Positions 24,480 to 37,105 of a stretch of 64,000 nt of DNA are shown in pieces. The position numbers were made by a program, and so were the translations under genes. How positions within the stretch are numbered: position 1 is the first letter of the stretch; every line of letters begins with the position of its first letter. Source of the stretch: Cycas panzhihuaensis (taxonomy: Eukaryota; Cycadophyta); the NCBI GenBank assembly GCA_023213395.1, contig CM041465.1:98277741-98341740 (forward strand), in the 5' to 3' direction. The notes beneath the pieces were generated by a model, which saw only the letters and a list, made by a program, of their open reading frames with translations, had not been told where the DNA came from and did no database searches.

Positions 24480-27036
24480 GAGCTAATATTACTCAGGGCA
24501 ACACTTCAACAAATTAATAACTGATATGCCTGCTGGAATGGTTTTTAATTCTTCTACCAAAGAGAAAGATCCATCCTTTATACCAAAGGTAATGGACCTA
24601 AACCTGATGGGATGAGAGGGTACTACAGGTAAAGAGTTAGGATTCCTTGTTATTAAATCATTAGATAATTTAGGTGGACCTGTACTCTTTATGGTCTTTA
24701 TCATATTTGTAGTTCTCTTGGTGTCCCCACCTTTAGAAGGTAGGCAAGATTGGTTGTTAATTCTTTTTGTTAGAGTGTTTGAGGGAGTTATAATCTTCTT
24801 TAATGAATTAGAACTTGAAGGTTCACCTTCATCATCTTGGACCTACTTTTCCTTACCTTTATCATCTTTACTTATTTTCTCATTATGCTGAGGCAACATA
24901 GCTTTGTAGATCATTTGGTCTTAAGATGACTTAAAAGAGTAGTTTGGTTAAATACTTGTATTTTGGGATGTGTTTTGAATAGTACATCACTCACTTTGAT
25001 TATGTGCATTGGTTTGATGGTATGTGCACCATTTCGTCTTTCTGAAGGGAGGAGGAGGTGGGGGAGGAACTTGTTTCTTCCTCCCTTTGGTAAGATGGAT
25101 AACTTTAGTCTCATGTGAAGGCTGACCCTGAGAAAGACCATCAACATGCAACTTAGTATTGATTGCATGCTTTAACAATCTGATGGAAGAATTCAAGTGA
25201 TCATAAGTGAGTTTAGGATAGGAAGCCTTTATAGTTTGAACTAGTTCTTTAGAAGGAATAGGTTTCCTAACCTTCTTAATACCTACTTGAATTTCAAATG
25301 TTTATAAGACTAAGCAATGATCAACCACTTCTTCATACATTTGAAGGCTACGTTTTAGGACTTCTAAATATATGTAGGGCCTCAATGCATTGGTAAATAG
25401 ATCAAATAGTAAGCTAATATCAAGGAGTGAGTGATAGATATGTACTTCATCTTGAAATCTTCTAACAAAGTCCCTTAAGGTCTCATCATTGTTTTGCTTA
25501 ATAACTAATATAGACTTAATACCCAATTCAAATGGCCTTGCTACATCAAAGTAGTTGATAAACAAGTCAACTAATTATTGGAATAAGAGGATGGAAGCTA
25601 AGGAGAGACAGTAAACCAATTAAAAGCATTACTTTAAAGCAATTTAGGGAACAAGCATATCATGACATAATCATATGGAATGAAATCTATACAAGCGAGT
25701 GTGAATGCCTATATATAGGAAGCAAGATCTTGAGAAGAGTCACAAAAAACTTTAGGCAACTCAGGAAGAAAAGGAGATATATGTAATAAGAAGATATCAC
25801 GTGGGATTAGAGACTTCACGTAGTCAAGAAAGGGCCTCCTTGGTCTCAACGCAGTAGCACATTGAGGCAAGGAGGATGGATGTAGAATAGATGAATGAAT
25901 ATGTTGTTATGATTATTGTTGTTGTTGTGGTTGTAAAGCATCGTGAGATGGAAAAGTAGAGGGGGGATTAAACCATATTGTAGGGTTAATATTAGAGTTA
26001 GTTTGGGGTATGGGATGTTGTGGAAAGATGGGATTAAAAGTAGTAAAAAGATTAGCTTGTGGAGTAGGTCTAATAATGTGTAAAGAAGAAGTAGGATAAG
26101 AAACTCTTAAGTCTTGTTACTGACTTGCTGAAGCATGAGGATGAATGAAATCAGTGTAAGAAACATGTTATAAAGAGGGAACCATGTTAGACACCCTAGG
26201 ATATAGTGTGTGAGGTCTAACATCATGGGATAAAATTGTATATGACATGCGAGGATATAATTAAGTGGTAGAAAGAATAGCATAAGAAGGAGCAACTCTA
26301 GTGGTGTAAGAATAGATAAGTCATAAACTAGATAAAGGCATAACAAGTTACCTAGAATTAGGTGTATGAGGAACACTAGGGTTGCCATGAATAGAAATGG
26401 TAATGCTATCTCTATGGGTAGAGGGTATGACATGAGGAGAGTTGATCTAAACCTACTTCCTATGAGGAGAATGGTGAGGTTACAAATGAGTTGACCTACA
26501 ATCATGCATTTCCTCTAAAGGATGGGAATAAGATCATGATGGGGGTATAGGAGAAGGAGGGTGAGAAGGACGAGGAGCCCAAATAGCATCAAGTGGAGGC
26601 TCAACTTCTATTGACTCATAATCCTCACCCAAAGGATCAATATGAAAATGTTATGATGGGGATGTATGAGTCTCTGGGTAAAATGGATCTTGGTAACTAG
26701 GTATATGTAGTGGAGTAGAAATCATAGTAAGAACCAGATCAAAGAAGGATGAATATGGTTGGTTAAAAGGTGGCTCTTCTTGTGCAAAAGAGGGATCTAC
26801 AAAGAAGGGTCACCAAGGTATTGAGAAGGTTTAAGATATCCTTGTTCCATTGGTATGTTATATAGTTGAGTTAAATCTTTAGGAGGATAAACATAAGTGG
26901 CTTGCATTTGAAGTTCTGAAGATTTGACATAAGATAATGAGATTTCATGACCAATGTATGAAGGGTGCGCTTGAGAATCTAGTGAAAGGCCTTAGAATCT
27001 CAAAGAGCACCTAGGAGTAGGTGTTGTAGTTTCCAT
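24480..27036 (-). pseudogene. Tat gag of TAT-B
   Basis: Starts at ATG 27036 (minus), 27 bases after the PBS, the same layout as TAT-C. The head (26107-26900) is Pro/Tyr/Leu-rich. The capsid-like core is the open piece 25302-25565 with FINYFDVARPFELGIKSILV and R-D-F-V-R-R-F-Q-D-E-V. The zinc knuckle follows at about 24987-25035: C-T-Y-H-Q-T-N-A-H-N-Q-S-E then a stop where the last Cys stands in TAT-C. That gives C-x2-H-x4-H-x4-C spacing instead of CCHC. A conserved tail (24489-24704) precedes protease. Numerous stops. Confidence 0.78.
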
Positions 27037-27062
27037 TACTTTAAAAGAAAATAACTAGTAGT

Positions 27063-27080
27063 TCCCTAATATGGTCACCA
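27063..27080 (-). other. Primer-binding site of TAT-B (tRNA-Arg type)
   Basis: The minus strand reads TGGTGACCATATTAGGGA, six bases after the 5' LTR. It resembles the Tat/Ogre form TGGCGACTCTGCTGGGGA. Confidence 0.65.
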
Positions 27081-27086
27081 AAAAGA

Positions 27087-29535
27087 TGGTATCTTCTTGG
27101 GTGGACCTAAACTGAATATCTCTCAATCAATGGGGTGTTTCCTTTATGCTAATTGGAATTGAGAGATGTGAGGTTCAAGAATACCTAAGTAACCACCTTT
27201 GCCTAACTCCTAAGAATGAGTCTTCACCTAGTTATGCCATCTAATAAGATATGGATCAAGAATAAGACTAAAGTCTTAGATGTAAGGGGGGTGGTAGGAT
27301 CCACTAAGATACACAACTGGGTGAAGGAGTTCTAGCTTTGGAACTACTCTAACAATATTTTCAATATCCTTCCTAGACTCCTTTCATATGATCTTTTCAA
27401 CTTTTCATGTTTTATTTAGATATAGGAAAGGATAAGTAAATGGAAGAATTGTCTTTCTTATTTTGTTTCTTTTTCTTCTTTTTGGTGTTTACTTTGCTTT
27501 CTTTTTTATTTTGTTCTTCTCTTTTCTTTTTTATCTTTTATTTTATTTTATTATTTATTTTTTTGGTGTTATGCTTAACAAAATAAAAAAAAATAAATCT
27601 AGGCAATTTATAAAACTAAAAGGCCTACTTTACCTTTAATCAACAAGGGAAAAAACTAGAACTAGATGCATATAATACATTTTTTTATGTCCTTTTTTTT
27701 TGCTTTAAAGATGAGAGATGTAAATGTAAAAATGAAATTATCCTTCTACATGCAATATATGCACCTTACAATGAAAATAAAGATACTTCCAGGAAATGCA
27801 ACACACACAATATAATTACTTATGCAAGTTTTCAAAGAAATTAACAACATGCAATACTAGTTGAAAGGTTTCATCTCACATACATGCAACTATTTCTTTA
27901 AAGGAATGACCTATAATGCAAAAAAGAAAGATCTCAAAAAGATGTTACTGCTATTTTAAACAAATTTTCAGACCTATGAGGTTATATGTAAATAATAAAT
28001 ATGAATAACAACCCTCATAGAGGATATTAACTTTAAATATTCTATCTCAATTCGAGCAAGAAAGACTCCAAAAGGATCTTTGAACCTTTAACAATCTAAA
28101 AAATCAAATATGCACTCATTATTCAATACTTCAAAGATTTTTTTTTTTTTTTTTTTTGTGAATAAGAGAAAGTAAACTCATGAGTGAAATCAATCAAACA
28201 ACCAAACTGTGAAATTAAAATTTCTTTCATATTACAAAAATTTACCTTAGAATAGTTATTTTTCTTTTAACCAATCAATCTTTTCCAATGCTTTCCTTTA
28301 AAATGGATGAAAGAATAGAAACAACAAATAAGAAGGGATAAACCACAGCCAAACAAAGTCAAAGAGATGGCAAATTGTCTAAAATATAAATTACTATACA
28401 AGAATAGGAAGAGGTAGCTATGTAAGTGGTGGAGAGATGACCATGCTCCACCTTAGTCTATCCCCTATAAACCCAACAGAAGGCTAACCTTTTAGTAAGT
28501 ATTTCAAGCCCAAAAAATGTATATAAAATCACCAAAATAATCAGCCAAAAGAAAGAGAAAGTTATAAGTTAAAACAATCTTTAGAAATACTATGAGATAA
28601 ACAAAAACTACATAGGAAAGACCTTACCCATTTAGAAGAAGTTTGAAGCTAGAAACTTTAAGAAAATCCATAAAAAATAAAGATCAAACTATCAATATTT
28701 GAATATTAGTAGAGGATGAATTCACAACTCAAAATCCTTTCTTAATTTCACATATAAGCCTCTTCAAAATCTAAGTTTTAGTGACAATAGTAGTAGTCCT
28801 AAAAAAATCTCAAAAAATACTAAGAAATCCATACAAAAACTTGAGAAATTCTTAATATCACTCATAATTCTGAATGACAAAACCTTCTTCGTCATTCTTG
28901 GGTATTGAAGAGATAAGATTCCACCAAATCTAGATGATAACATATAAAATTCGGGTGCATTGGTTGAGTTTTGCATGCATGATAGTTAAAATCATGACCG
29001 ATCATACTTTTGGACCTACAAAAATGTAATTTTACTCTAAAAACACAACTGATCTTAGTTTTGGCAACACCAAAAATGCGACAAATGTGAAAGTAAAATT
29101 TAACTTTAAAAATTAAAAAATAATTTTTTAATATAAATTAAAGTGAAAATGACTTTATAAATGAGCAAAGAGGCCCAAATTAAGATATAAATGCTAAATA
29201 CAAGCCCAAAATTGATTAAAAATGAGAAAACATTTAGGTAAAATCAAGAATAAAATGTAAAAATAACAAGTTTTAAAGGATGCATTAGTTTAAATTGGTC
29301 GTGAAGAAAAACTTTTAGTGTTATAGTCTTAGTTATCAGTAGGTGATAGTAAAGTATAGATCACATCATCATTCATCATAAGTCATTAAGCAAAATCCAT
29401 ACATTTCTTCATCAAAACATGGCCAAACTCGTGATCAAATAAATCTATCATTCATTCCTTTTATTTTTATTAAAGCATATAAAAAATATATCAAAAATCA
29501 CAAATATAAACCAAAGACCAAGTTTTAGTAAAACA
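27087..29535 (-). repeat. 5' LTR of TAT-B (about 2.45 kb)
   Basis: Plus-strand ends TGGTATC and GTAAAACA. It matches 13523-15914 throughout. An (A/T)-rich stretch near 28140 is 17 bp of T absent from the other LTR. Open frames such as 28764-28976 and 29525-29845 (minus) are shadows. Confidence 0.88.
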
Positions 29536-30500
29536 TATTGTACCTGTCACTAAGAAGAACAGGACTATTAGAATTTGTATTGACTTTAGAGACATCAATA
29601 ATGCATATCCTAAAGATAACTATCCCCTTCATTTCATCGATTAAATCATTAATTGTACTACTAGTTTTAAGGTTATGTCCTTGATGAATGGCTTCTCTAG
29701 TTATAACCAAATTCAAATATCTCTTGAGGACTGCCACAAAATGGCCTTCACCACTCCTTGGGGAAAATTTACTTATAAATCCATGCCCTTCAGTTTGAAG
29801 AATGTTAGAGCTAGTTACCAAAGGGCTATGTAGTTTATATTCCATGACCTAATTAATAGGATTCTTAAGGTCTTCATGGATGATATGACGGGCCTTTCCT
29901 AAAAATATGTTGATCACCTTGTAAACCTTAGGGCCATTTTTATGAGATGTCACAAATATCGTGGCAACCTAAATTTTCTTAATTGCATTTTTATAATGAC
30001 AGTTGGAAAACTCTTAGGGTTCTTTATTTCCAAATAAGGAATTCAAGTTGATCCTGAAAAGGTCAAAGTAATAGTTGAAATGTCTCCCCCAAGAATGCAA
30101 TGATAAATCAAGTCTTTCTTAGGGAGATTAGGTTTCTTGATGCATTTCTTGGCAAACTTTTCCATTAACACCAAGCTTTTAACCAACCTACTCAAGAAAT
30201 GGACCCCTTTTGTTTAGTCCCCTAAGGTCCAAGAGACCTTCTAAGAGCTTATTTGTGCCCTCTTCAGCTCCAAGACATTATTTTTCTCACCTTCTTATAT
30301 GTAATATTGATGGTTTCTACCTTTCTTTAAGGCGCTCTTTTTACCCCCAAACTCACTTATTCAAAATCCTATTAATGCCTATACTCCTTAGTTCTGTATC
30401 GATGCACCGATCTCCCATTTTACGGTTATATTAGCCCTTTTTATTGCCTAACAAAATCTCGCTCTCTTTTTTGAGCCTTCTATTAGTTTCTAATAAACCT
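29536..30500 (+). pseudogene. RT and RNase H of TAT-A
   Basis: Resumes the frame cut at 13522. It reads R-I-C-I-D-F-R-D-I-N (29567), A-Y-P-K-D-N-Y-P-L and F-S-S-Y-N-Q-I-Q, then P-W-G-K-F-T-Y-K-S-M-P-F. FMDD at 29873-29884 is the catalytic Y-x-D-D variant, with both Asp kept. A thumb-like G-I-Q-V-D-P-E-K-V segment and F-L-G-R-L-G-F follow near 30040-30135. The first RNase H (30150-30500) is weakly preserved. Fewer stops than elsewhere, but still several. Confidence 0.8.
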
Positions 30501-30734
30501 TAGGCCTGATAGGCGAGTTCCTTATGCCATCACCTCTCCCTCCCTTAAGGTAAACCCTTTGCAAGCCTTGTTACCAATCAATAGGTCTCTCTAATCCTCT
30601 TGTGGAGTGGTTTTTGTGTCATTTTGACCTTTAAGACTTATTGTTCTTTACTCAAGCTTTTTCTCTTTTTGTATTTTTCCCCCATGAAGGGGAAACATTT
30701 ATCTATCTTTTAAAGTTATAGCCATCATCCTTCT

Positions 30735-31150
30735 CCATGGCCTTACTCATCTACGCTGATGGAGGTAGTCATGATAACCTAAGGCCATCTATTATAATTT
30801 GGATTATCTGTGATCCTTCTAAATATCCCCTTATGCATTCTGGGATCTATTTACTTGAAACCATAAATAACGAAGCAAAGTATATGGCTATCATTGAGGC
30901 CCTGACTAACATGCTTTGTCTCCATGGTGGCCCTATTAACTTGCATTCTGACTCCTAAATCATAGTATCTCAGTTGACCTAGGTCTACTGAGTACTTTGC
31001 CCTAGGTTATGATCTTTAACTATGGCATCCAGATCCTTGTTTGATAATTTCTCCTTTATCAGCATTCAGTATATCCCTCATGATAAAAGCGTTGAAGTCA
31101 ATAGCCTAGTTAGCCTAATCCTTAAGCGTTGCTTATAACTTGCAGATGAC
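30735..31150 (+). pseudogene. Archaeal-type RNase H of TAT-A
   Basis: The open frame 30737-30958 contains YADGGSHDN (DGGS at 30758-30769), then NNEAKYMAIIEAL and LHSDS. These are the Asp, Glu and Asp of the RNase H active site. After a stop, the tail I-Q-Y-I-P-H-D-K and V-N-S-L-V-S-L-I (31065-31125) completes the domain. In contrast to TAT-B and TAT-C the catalytic residues are retained. It lies after RT-RNase H, as is typical for Tat. Confidence 0.78.
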
Positions 31151-31639
31151 TCTCTTTTGACCCAATGAGCTTCCCATTAAAAAGGACCTTAGGGGGTAGC
31201 CTCACCCTCTTCCTTCACCTCTGAAAGTAACTGCTAATAAGGCAAAACTATGATAACTAAGACCTCTATCCACTTAGCTCTTACCTTTAATTAGTATGAT
31301 GAGGCATCCCCTCATCTCCCCAAAGGTTTCCTTGGGTTTTTAAACTCTATTTTAGGGTTGTTCCACCTGCTTGGTATGTTACTAGGGCACCCCCCATGGT
31401 CATTACCTTTCCCTTTTGCCTACACATGCTTAGGATTCATGGCCACCTACCTTGGAATTGATTCTATTAAATGCCCATCTCCCTCCTTAACTTGTGCCTC
31501 TTAATCATGCACCTATTATGACACTCCTTGCCCTTTTGTGATCCACACACATTTGACTCCTAGTTCTTATACATATTAATGGTATTTGTGTTGGTGGTAT
31601 TTACCATCATCACAACTTCAGAGTGATGAAGTTTCATTG
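31151..31639 (+). other. TAT-A tail without recognisable integrase
   Basis: About 490 bp with no HHCC finger, D-D-E core or other integrase signal in any frame, although Tat elements usually carry integrase after aRNase H. This suggests a deletion before insertion or great decay. Confidence 0.5.
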
Positions 31640-31651
31640 CTAAGGAGGCAA
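31640..31651 (+). other. Polypurine tract of TAT-A
   Basis: ctaaggaggcaa directly precedes the TGTTTC start of the 3' LTR and matches TAT-B's tract in form. Confidence 0.8.
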
Positions 31652-34455
31652 TGTTTCCAAGCTACTAGGAATGGATCAAGAGATGATGACGCATAGGTAA
31701 GTGAAGGTATGCATTTCTCTTTTCACTTACAACTTTAGAGCTATATTATTGAGATTAGGATGGTATTTTAATATATGTTTGGTTTGTATGTCTCCCCCTT
31801 TACACTAATGATGATTAGGATTCTAATCTAATGGACCTAGAGCCCCCCATCATGGCCTAATGGTTGGTGAGGTGACCCATCTACTATCCCTATAACTCTA
31901 TTTCTGTTAGTTTTCTACCCCATGGCTACTTCTTTAGATTCATTTTTTGCTTTGACTTCATGTGGTCTATTATTTGGTGACCTTAGGATTAGTTTGCAAT
32001 TTCTATGAATGATGATATATAGCTTTAAGGTCAGTTTTTGATAAAATATTATAATATTATATTATTTTTTGCTGACAAATGCAGTGCCATAGAGTATTTT
32101 GTGGTACCATAGATAAGTTTATGATATCATAAAAAACTCCACAGTATGACTATTACAATAATTAACTACAACTAGCAACATTTAAATTAAGCATTTATTA
32201 CCTCCCTATTAGATTTGGTAGGTTGTGGTAGGCCCAAGTCAATTTACAATTGTCCAAGGAGGCCTCTCAAACCATTAAACTACCATTTTTTTGAATTTAG
32301 GATGGATTTGTTTGAATGAAACTATGACAAGTCCATGGTTTCTTGGTGACAGTTTCTCACATGAAACCACCACCCTAGCACCTTTAACTCTTTTATAAAA
32401 TCCCTTATTTTTTAGGAGGAGGGGTCCAGATTTTGATTAGCTTGGTTCTACATTCTCATTCTTGGGATTCAACACTCTATAATACTCTCATTCTTGGCTC
32501 TATTCTATCAAGGATTGATGATACAGAGTGATTTAGAATATCATTCTTGACTCATTCCTAAAGACATTCTTCTCTTGGCTCTTCATTTAGAGGATTTTCA
32601 TTCCATTCTCTATAATCACATAGTGATGTAATAGGGATATACTAGATTTAGCTTGAAGCACCAAGGAATTACTACTATGTCATCAAAAGAGGACTTGGAA
32701 AGAGGCCACCAACAATCTCAAAGAGGTTTGATGAGGTTCATTTAGGTAGTTATTAGCTCTAATTCACCACTCACTCTTGGGTAATCCCCCTCCTTGATGC
32801 ATGGTATTGGATCTTTCCTTGTACACACTATTTACTTCTCTATTTTGGTCCATGTTTCCTTATGTTCAAATGGTTTTACACTAGTAATTACTTTGATACT
32901 CCTACTTGCTTCTTAAATGATAGTGTTAAGAACTTGTTGCTATATTTTCACCTTTCTTTTCATGATTATTTACTATGTTATAGGGATTTTGGAGGGTTTC
33001 CCTTGGCCCAACCAAGGAAACCACTTATATTAGGGAGGCTAGTGCCATCTTGAGGCCTCCCTCATCTCCATTTTCTATATTTCATGCTTTTCTCACACTT
33101 TATCTCTTTATGGTGAATGTTTATACTTGCATGTCTTGCATGCATTCTCTTGGTAGTCATTAAAGATAGTATTGTGGATTGTATTGTAAATATTGTTTAT
33201 TTTAGGCAACTTTTTAACTTGCATGCAAGTTGGAGGTCAAGTTTCCTAAGGTGTTCCAAAAGATCTAAAGGTGGACTGCACCTTCCAAGTTGATCACTCT
33301 TTGTATTTCACTCATTTCATGGCTTTGTCATTTCCACTATTTATATTTTGTTACTAGTTTGGTTTGGGGTAGGTAAGTGGAGCCCCTCACTTCATAAAAC
33401 TATGGTAAAAGAGAGGGTTCAATGTGAATTCAAGGAAAATCAATTCTTACTGGTCACCTTAGTTGTGGGTACATTCTCCATCTTTCTTTTTTTATTCCCT
33501 TTTTGTCTTATGTAGGTTTCCTCTCTTCTATCTTTCTTTGGTTGCATAATTTCTTACCACTAACCCTAGAGGAAAAGAAGGAAAATAAATAAAGAGAAGG
33601 AAAAGTGTAGAGAGGAAGTAGAAAGAAGGAATCAAAAGGGGTAAAAACCAATACAAACATAGGACTAGCAAAAGAGAAAAGTGAACAAAGAAATACGAAT
33701 AGTTTATCATAATATCTTTATCCCCTTACTTCCTTTTTTTATTATATATATTTACTACCCATTCTTTTCTTTTTTTTCTTAAAAGAAAGTAAAGAAGAAG
33801 AGAAAAAAGAGAGAACAAAGGAAGAAGGAGAGAGAGGATTGCATAGTTTTATTATCCTTTAAATCCCCCTTTATCCTCCATTTCTTCTTAGTTTACTTTG
33901 AATTAAGAAAATATTGCTAAAAGGAAAAGAATAAAAGATAGGGTAAAGAGAATGACATTTGGTATATTTACACTTTGCTTTTCACATTACTTAGTTACTT
34001 TCTTTTCTTTCATAATAGGTATACACACAACCCACATTAAGAAGGAACTTCTCAAGTAATATACACAACCACCTCCTAAATCAAAAAAAGGTAAGAGAAT
34101 AATCCAAGCCCATCTACTTTATTCATCTATCCTCTCTAACATACCCTCTCACTACAAGGAGATCTTCTTGACCATCTACCATAAGAGGATAGGAGAAGCC
34201 TTGCTTAGGCAACCTAGTAACCTGGGAAATCTAAGCCACTTATATCTCAAAGGCCTATTTACCATAAAACTTAAACCCCTACATGTGAAGAAGGGAACAC
34301 GCATTATTCAAGTCCCAAATCCATGCCTAAGAGATATACAGATTCCCTTCATGGGTAAACAAAAGCTTCACCATACCTCCTTAGGCCCTTGCACCCTAGG
34401 CTTATCACCCATAGTTGCGTAGTTGTCTCTTGTTGCCCCCAATAGTCATGTTTTA
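31652..34455 (+). repeat. 3' LTR of TAT-A (about 2.80 kb)
   Basis: Starts TGTTTCC, ends GTTTTA (TA in place of CA). It aligns with 6076-8887. The target duplication agtgc follows at 34456-34460. Confidence 0.88.
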
Positions 34456-34460
34456 AGTGC

Positions 34461-36000
34461 ACTTGAAAAACTTTCCATTGATGTTTTAGGTAGAGTATAT
34501 GGTAACTAGTATTTATATTCTAAATAGGGTACCTACTAAAGTAGTTCAAAGCATGACCCCTGAAGAAGATAACAAGTGGATCTACAAGGCTAAGTTTCAC
34601 TCTAATAGAGAGGTGGATAAGTATAATACTAGGCTTGTCACTTAAGGATTTATATAAAAGGAATGAATTGATTATGAGGAGATATTTGCACCAAACTCTA
34701 AGATAGCAATGGTCTAGTTAATCATTTCCTTAGCAATTGCATATGGTTGGGAGTTATACTAGATGGATGTCAAGTCTATATTTCTTAAGGGGGATCTAAA
34801 GGAGTTGTTTATATATCATAGGCTCTGGGATTTATTAAGAAAGGACAGGATCATCTTGTATGCCATTTGAAGAAATCACTCTATAGCCTAAAACAAATAC
34901 CTCATGCTTAGTATGAGAAGATTAATGCCAAGTTAAAAGCTAAAGGATTTGTTATTTCAGATCTTAACCTAAATTTGTATCTAAAAAGGAGTGGGACCTT
35001 AATATTAGTTATTGTATTATATGCAGATGATTTACTCATTGAAGGTAACTATAATAAGATTATTATAGGAGTCAAGTCTAATTTGGGAGCTTCTTTTGAT
35101 ATGACAGACCTTGGACAGTTTCACTATTTCTTGGGTATTTAAATTAGGTAAATAGAAGATTAGATTATATTATTATAAACATAGTATGTGAAGAACATAT
35201 TAGAGAAGTTTAGAATATAAACTTGAAAGCTAGTTGCAACACCATGTGCTAAAGGCACAAGACTATAGAAAGATATGGCCAAACCCTCTGTAGATAGAAC
35301 AAAGTACTATTAGTTAGTAGTGGGTCTAATCTATTTGATCCATACCAAACTAGATATTTCCTATACTATTGGATTAGTTTCTCGATATATGCAAAATCCT
35401 TAATAACCACATTAGATTGTAATGAAGTAGATTTTAGAATACTTGAAGGGGACACTTATTCTTAGTCTCAAATACCATTGTGGTAAGGAGATAAAGTTAT
35501 ATAGCTATACTAATGTTGAATAGGAAGGAGACTGTAACTATTAGAAGTTTATTATTTACTACATCTTTGGTTTTGGTAATGGATTTATTTCATGGAAATC
35601 AAAGAAGTAATAAATAGTGGAATTATCTTCTACAAAGGTAAAATATCAAGGACTCAATACTAGTGGAAAGAAAGTTGTATGGTTGTAAGACCTCTTAGAA
35701 GTTATTAGAGTATCAAATAGGCATATGATTATTTTATCGATAATTAGAGTACTATTTTCTTGACAAAGAATCATGAGTTTCATGATTGTACAGAGCATAT
35801 TGAGATATAGCACTACTATATCTGTGAATAGATCAAGTTACAAAATCCATAGGTCAACTATTATCTAAGTGAATATTAACTTGCAAATGTCTTCACCAAA
35901 GTGTTTACTAAAAATGAATATACAAAGATGTGTACTAGATTAGGACTCACAAATGTTATTCTCAAGAGGGAATATATCGATAAGGATAAAGAAACAGGAT
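34461..36000 (+). pseudogene. COP-K pol, 3' half (integrase tail, RT, RNase H)
   Basis: Integrase C-terminal sequence resumes exactly at the TAT-A junction and includes YILNRVPTKVVQSMTPEE at 34510. RT follows with Y-E-E-I-F-A-P, a W-M-D-V-K segment and YADD at 35020-35031 in LYADDLLI, both catalytic Asp retained. The Copia RNase H (35460-35960) includes I-S-W-K-S-K-K and a worn final segment near 35890. Dense TAG/TAA stops, many at former Gln or Trp positions, and a few frameshifts. Confidence 0.82.
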
Positions 36001-36057
36001 AGCCTTAGCTTTTATAATAATATAATTGTTGTAGATTGTAAGTTTTTCATATTCATA

Positions 36058-36068
36058 TTAAGGGGGGA
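36058..36068 (+). other. Polypurine tract of COP-K
   Basis: ttaaggggggA directly before the 3' LTR. Confidence 0.8.
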
Positions 36069-36426
36069 TATTAACATGGCAGTAGTTTGTTAAGCTATTG
36101 GTTAATCTTAATGTGGTGGTTTAACTTAATTATGATTAATGAAATGGTGCAAGTTATGTGGAGAGTTACAACCTTTATCGATTGACACCTCTTGGAAGGA
36201 TATATATATATATATATCCTAGAGCCCTTATATATTTAATCAATTAAGCAAGTGGTAATCAATGTGATCTATTTATTTTTGTGGTGGGTTTTTTCGTAAA
36301 AAGGTTTCTTATATAAACCATATATACTATGCATTTATTTTCTATGTAAATCTTATTTGCTTATTTTATATTGTCAAAGATTCTATAAAATATAAATATG
36401 TATGTATGCATTCATATTCCTTAACA
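36069..36426 (+). repeat. 3' LTR of COP-K (358 bp)
   Basis: Starts TATTAACATGG (TG changed to TA) and ends CCTTAACA. Homologous to 2640-2985, with a short (TA)n expansion near 36202-36218. TATATAAA at 36310-36317. Confidence 0.88.
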
Positions 36427-36934
36427 TTTTGTAAGTGGGAATATACTTTCTATAAAGTTGAGTCTACTTATCTTTTTATGTTAGTAGAAATCTAGTATTC
36501 AAAAAGTAAATCCACTAACTTTATCTTTTTGAATGAGTAGAAATTTACTTTACATAAAGTGATTCCACTTACTTTGTTTTCGTGTAAGTGGATGAGCATG
36601 TACTCCTACTTACTTTTATTTTTTATCATAAAGCTACATTACAAAAGTGATTTCCTCCTATACATATGAGGTGTCACTTGTCTTTTATAAAGATGTTTTA
36701 TTCCATTTGAAGTAACTAATGATATATAAGAAACCCCTCACCTCATTTGTAAGGAAAAATATTTCTTCAGAGTTAAAGAGCTTGAAAAGGTTTGCAAAGA
36801 GTGATATGATTTTAGATCTATTAAACTCCTTAATACTCTTCAAAAAAAGTATAAATCTATTTAGATGGACTTTGTTTTCATATGTCTAGCCTTTAATGGG
36901 TAAAAAAATGTAATTTGGTCTCCTAAAATATGAG
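36427..36934 (+). promoter_or_regulatory. Possible EVE intergenic promoter region, right of COP-K
   Basis: Before COP-K inserted, this joined 2246-2639. It carries several degenerate direct repeats of a taaagtgattccacttactt-like phrase (36451, 36506, 36553, 36590, 36620). A TATA box, TATATAAG, lies at 36723-36730, followed by a purine-rich stretch. Repeated elements upstream of a strong TATA box, downstream of RT-RNase H, is the layout of caulimovirid genomic-RNA promoters. The attribution is inference. Confidence 0.45.
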
Positions 36935-37105
36935 GAAAATGCATTCAGGTGCGACTATGTTTTACTAGGGTGCAACCAATCCTATCTTAGGTATGACCAA
37001 ACCTATCTTAGGTGCGACTAGGCCTATCTCAGGTATGACCAAACCTATCTTAAATACAACTAAGCCTATCTCAGGTGTGACTAGGCTTGTCTTAGGTGTG
37101 ACTAG
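36935..37105. repeat. 21-bp minisatellite, about eight copies
   Basis: Units of the form (c/t)a(a/g)(a/g)cctatcttaggtatgac repeat with exact 21-bp spacing from 36977 to 37102, with two worn copies before. Because 21 is a multiple of three, the minus strand reads a heptapeptide repeat (GLVIPKI-like) over 45 residues. There is no start context or homology, so this is probably not a gene. Confidence 0.9.
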
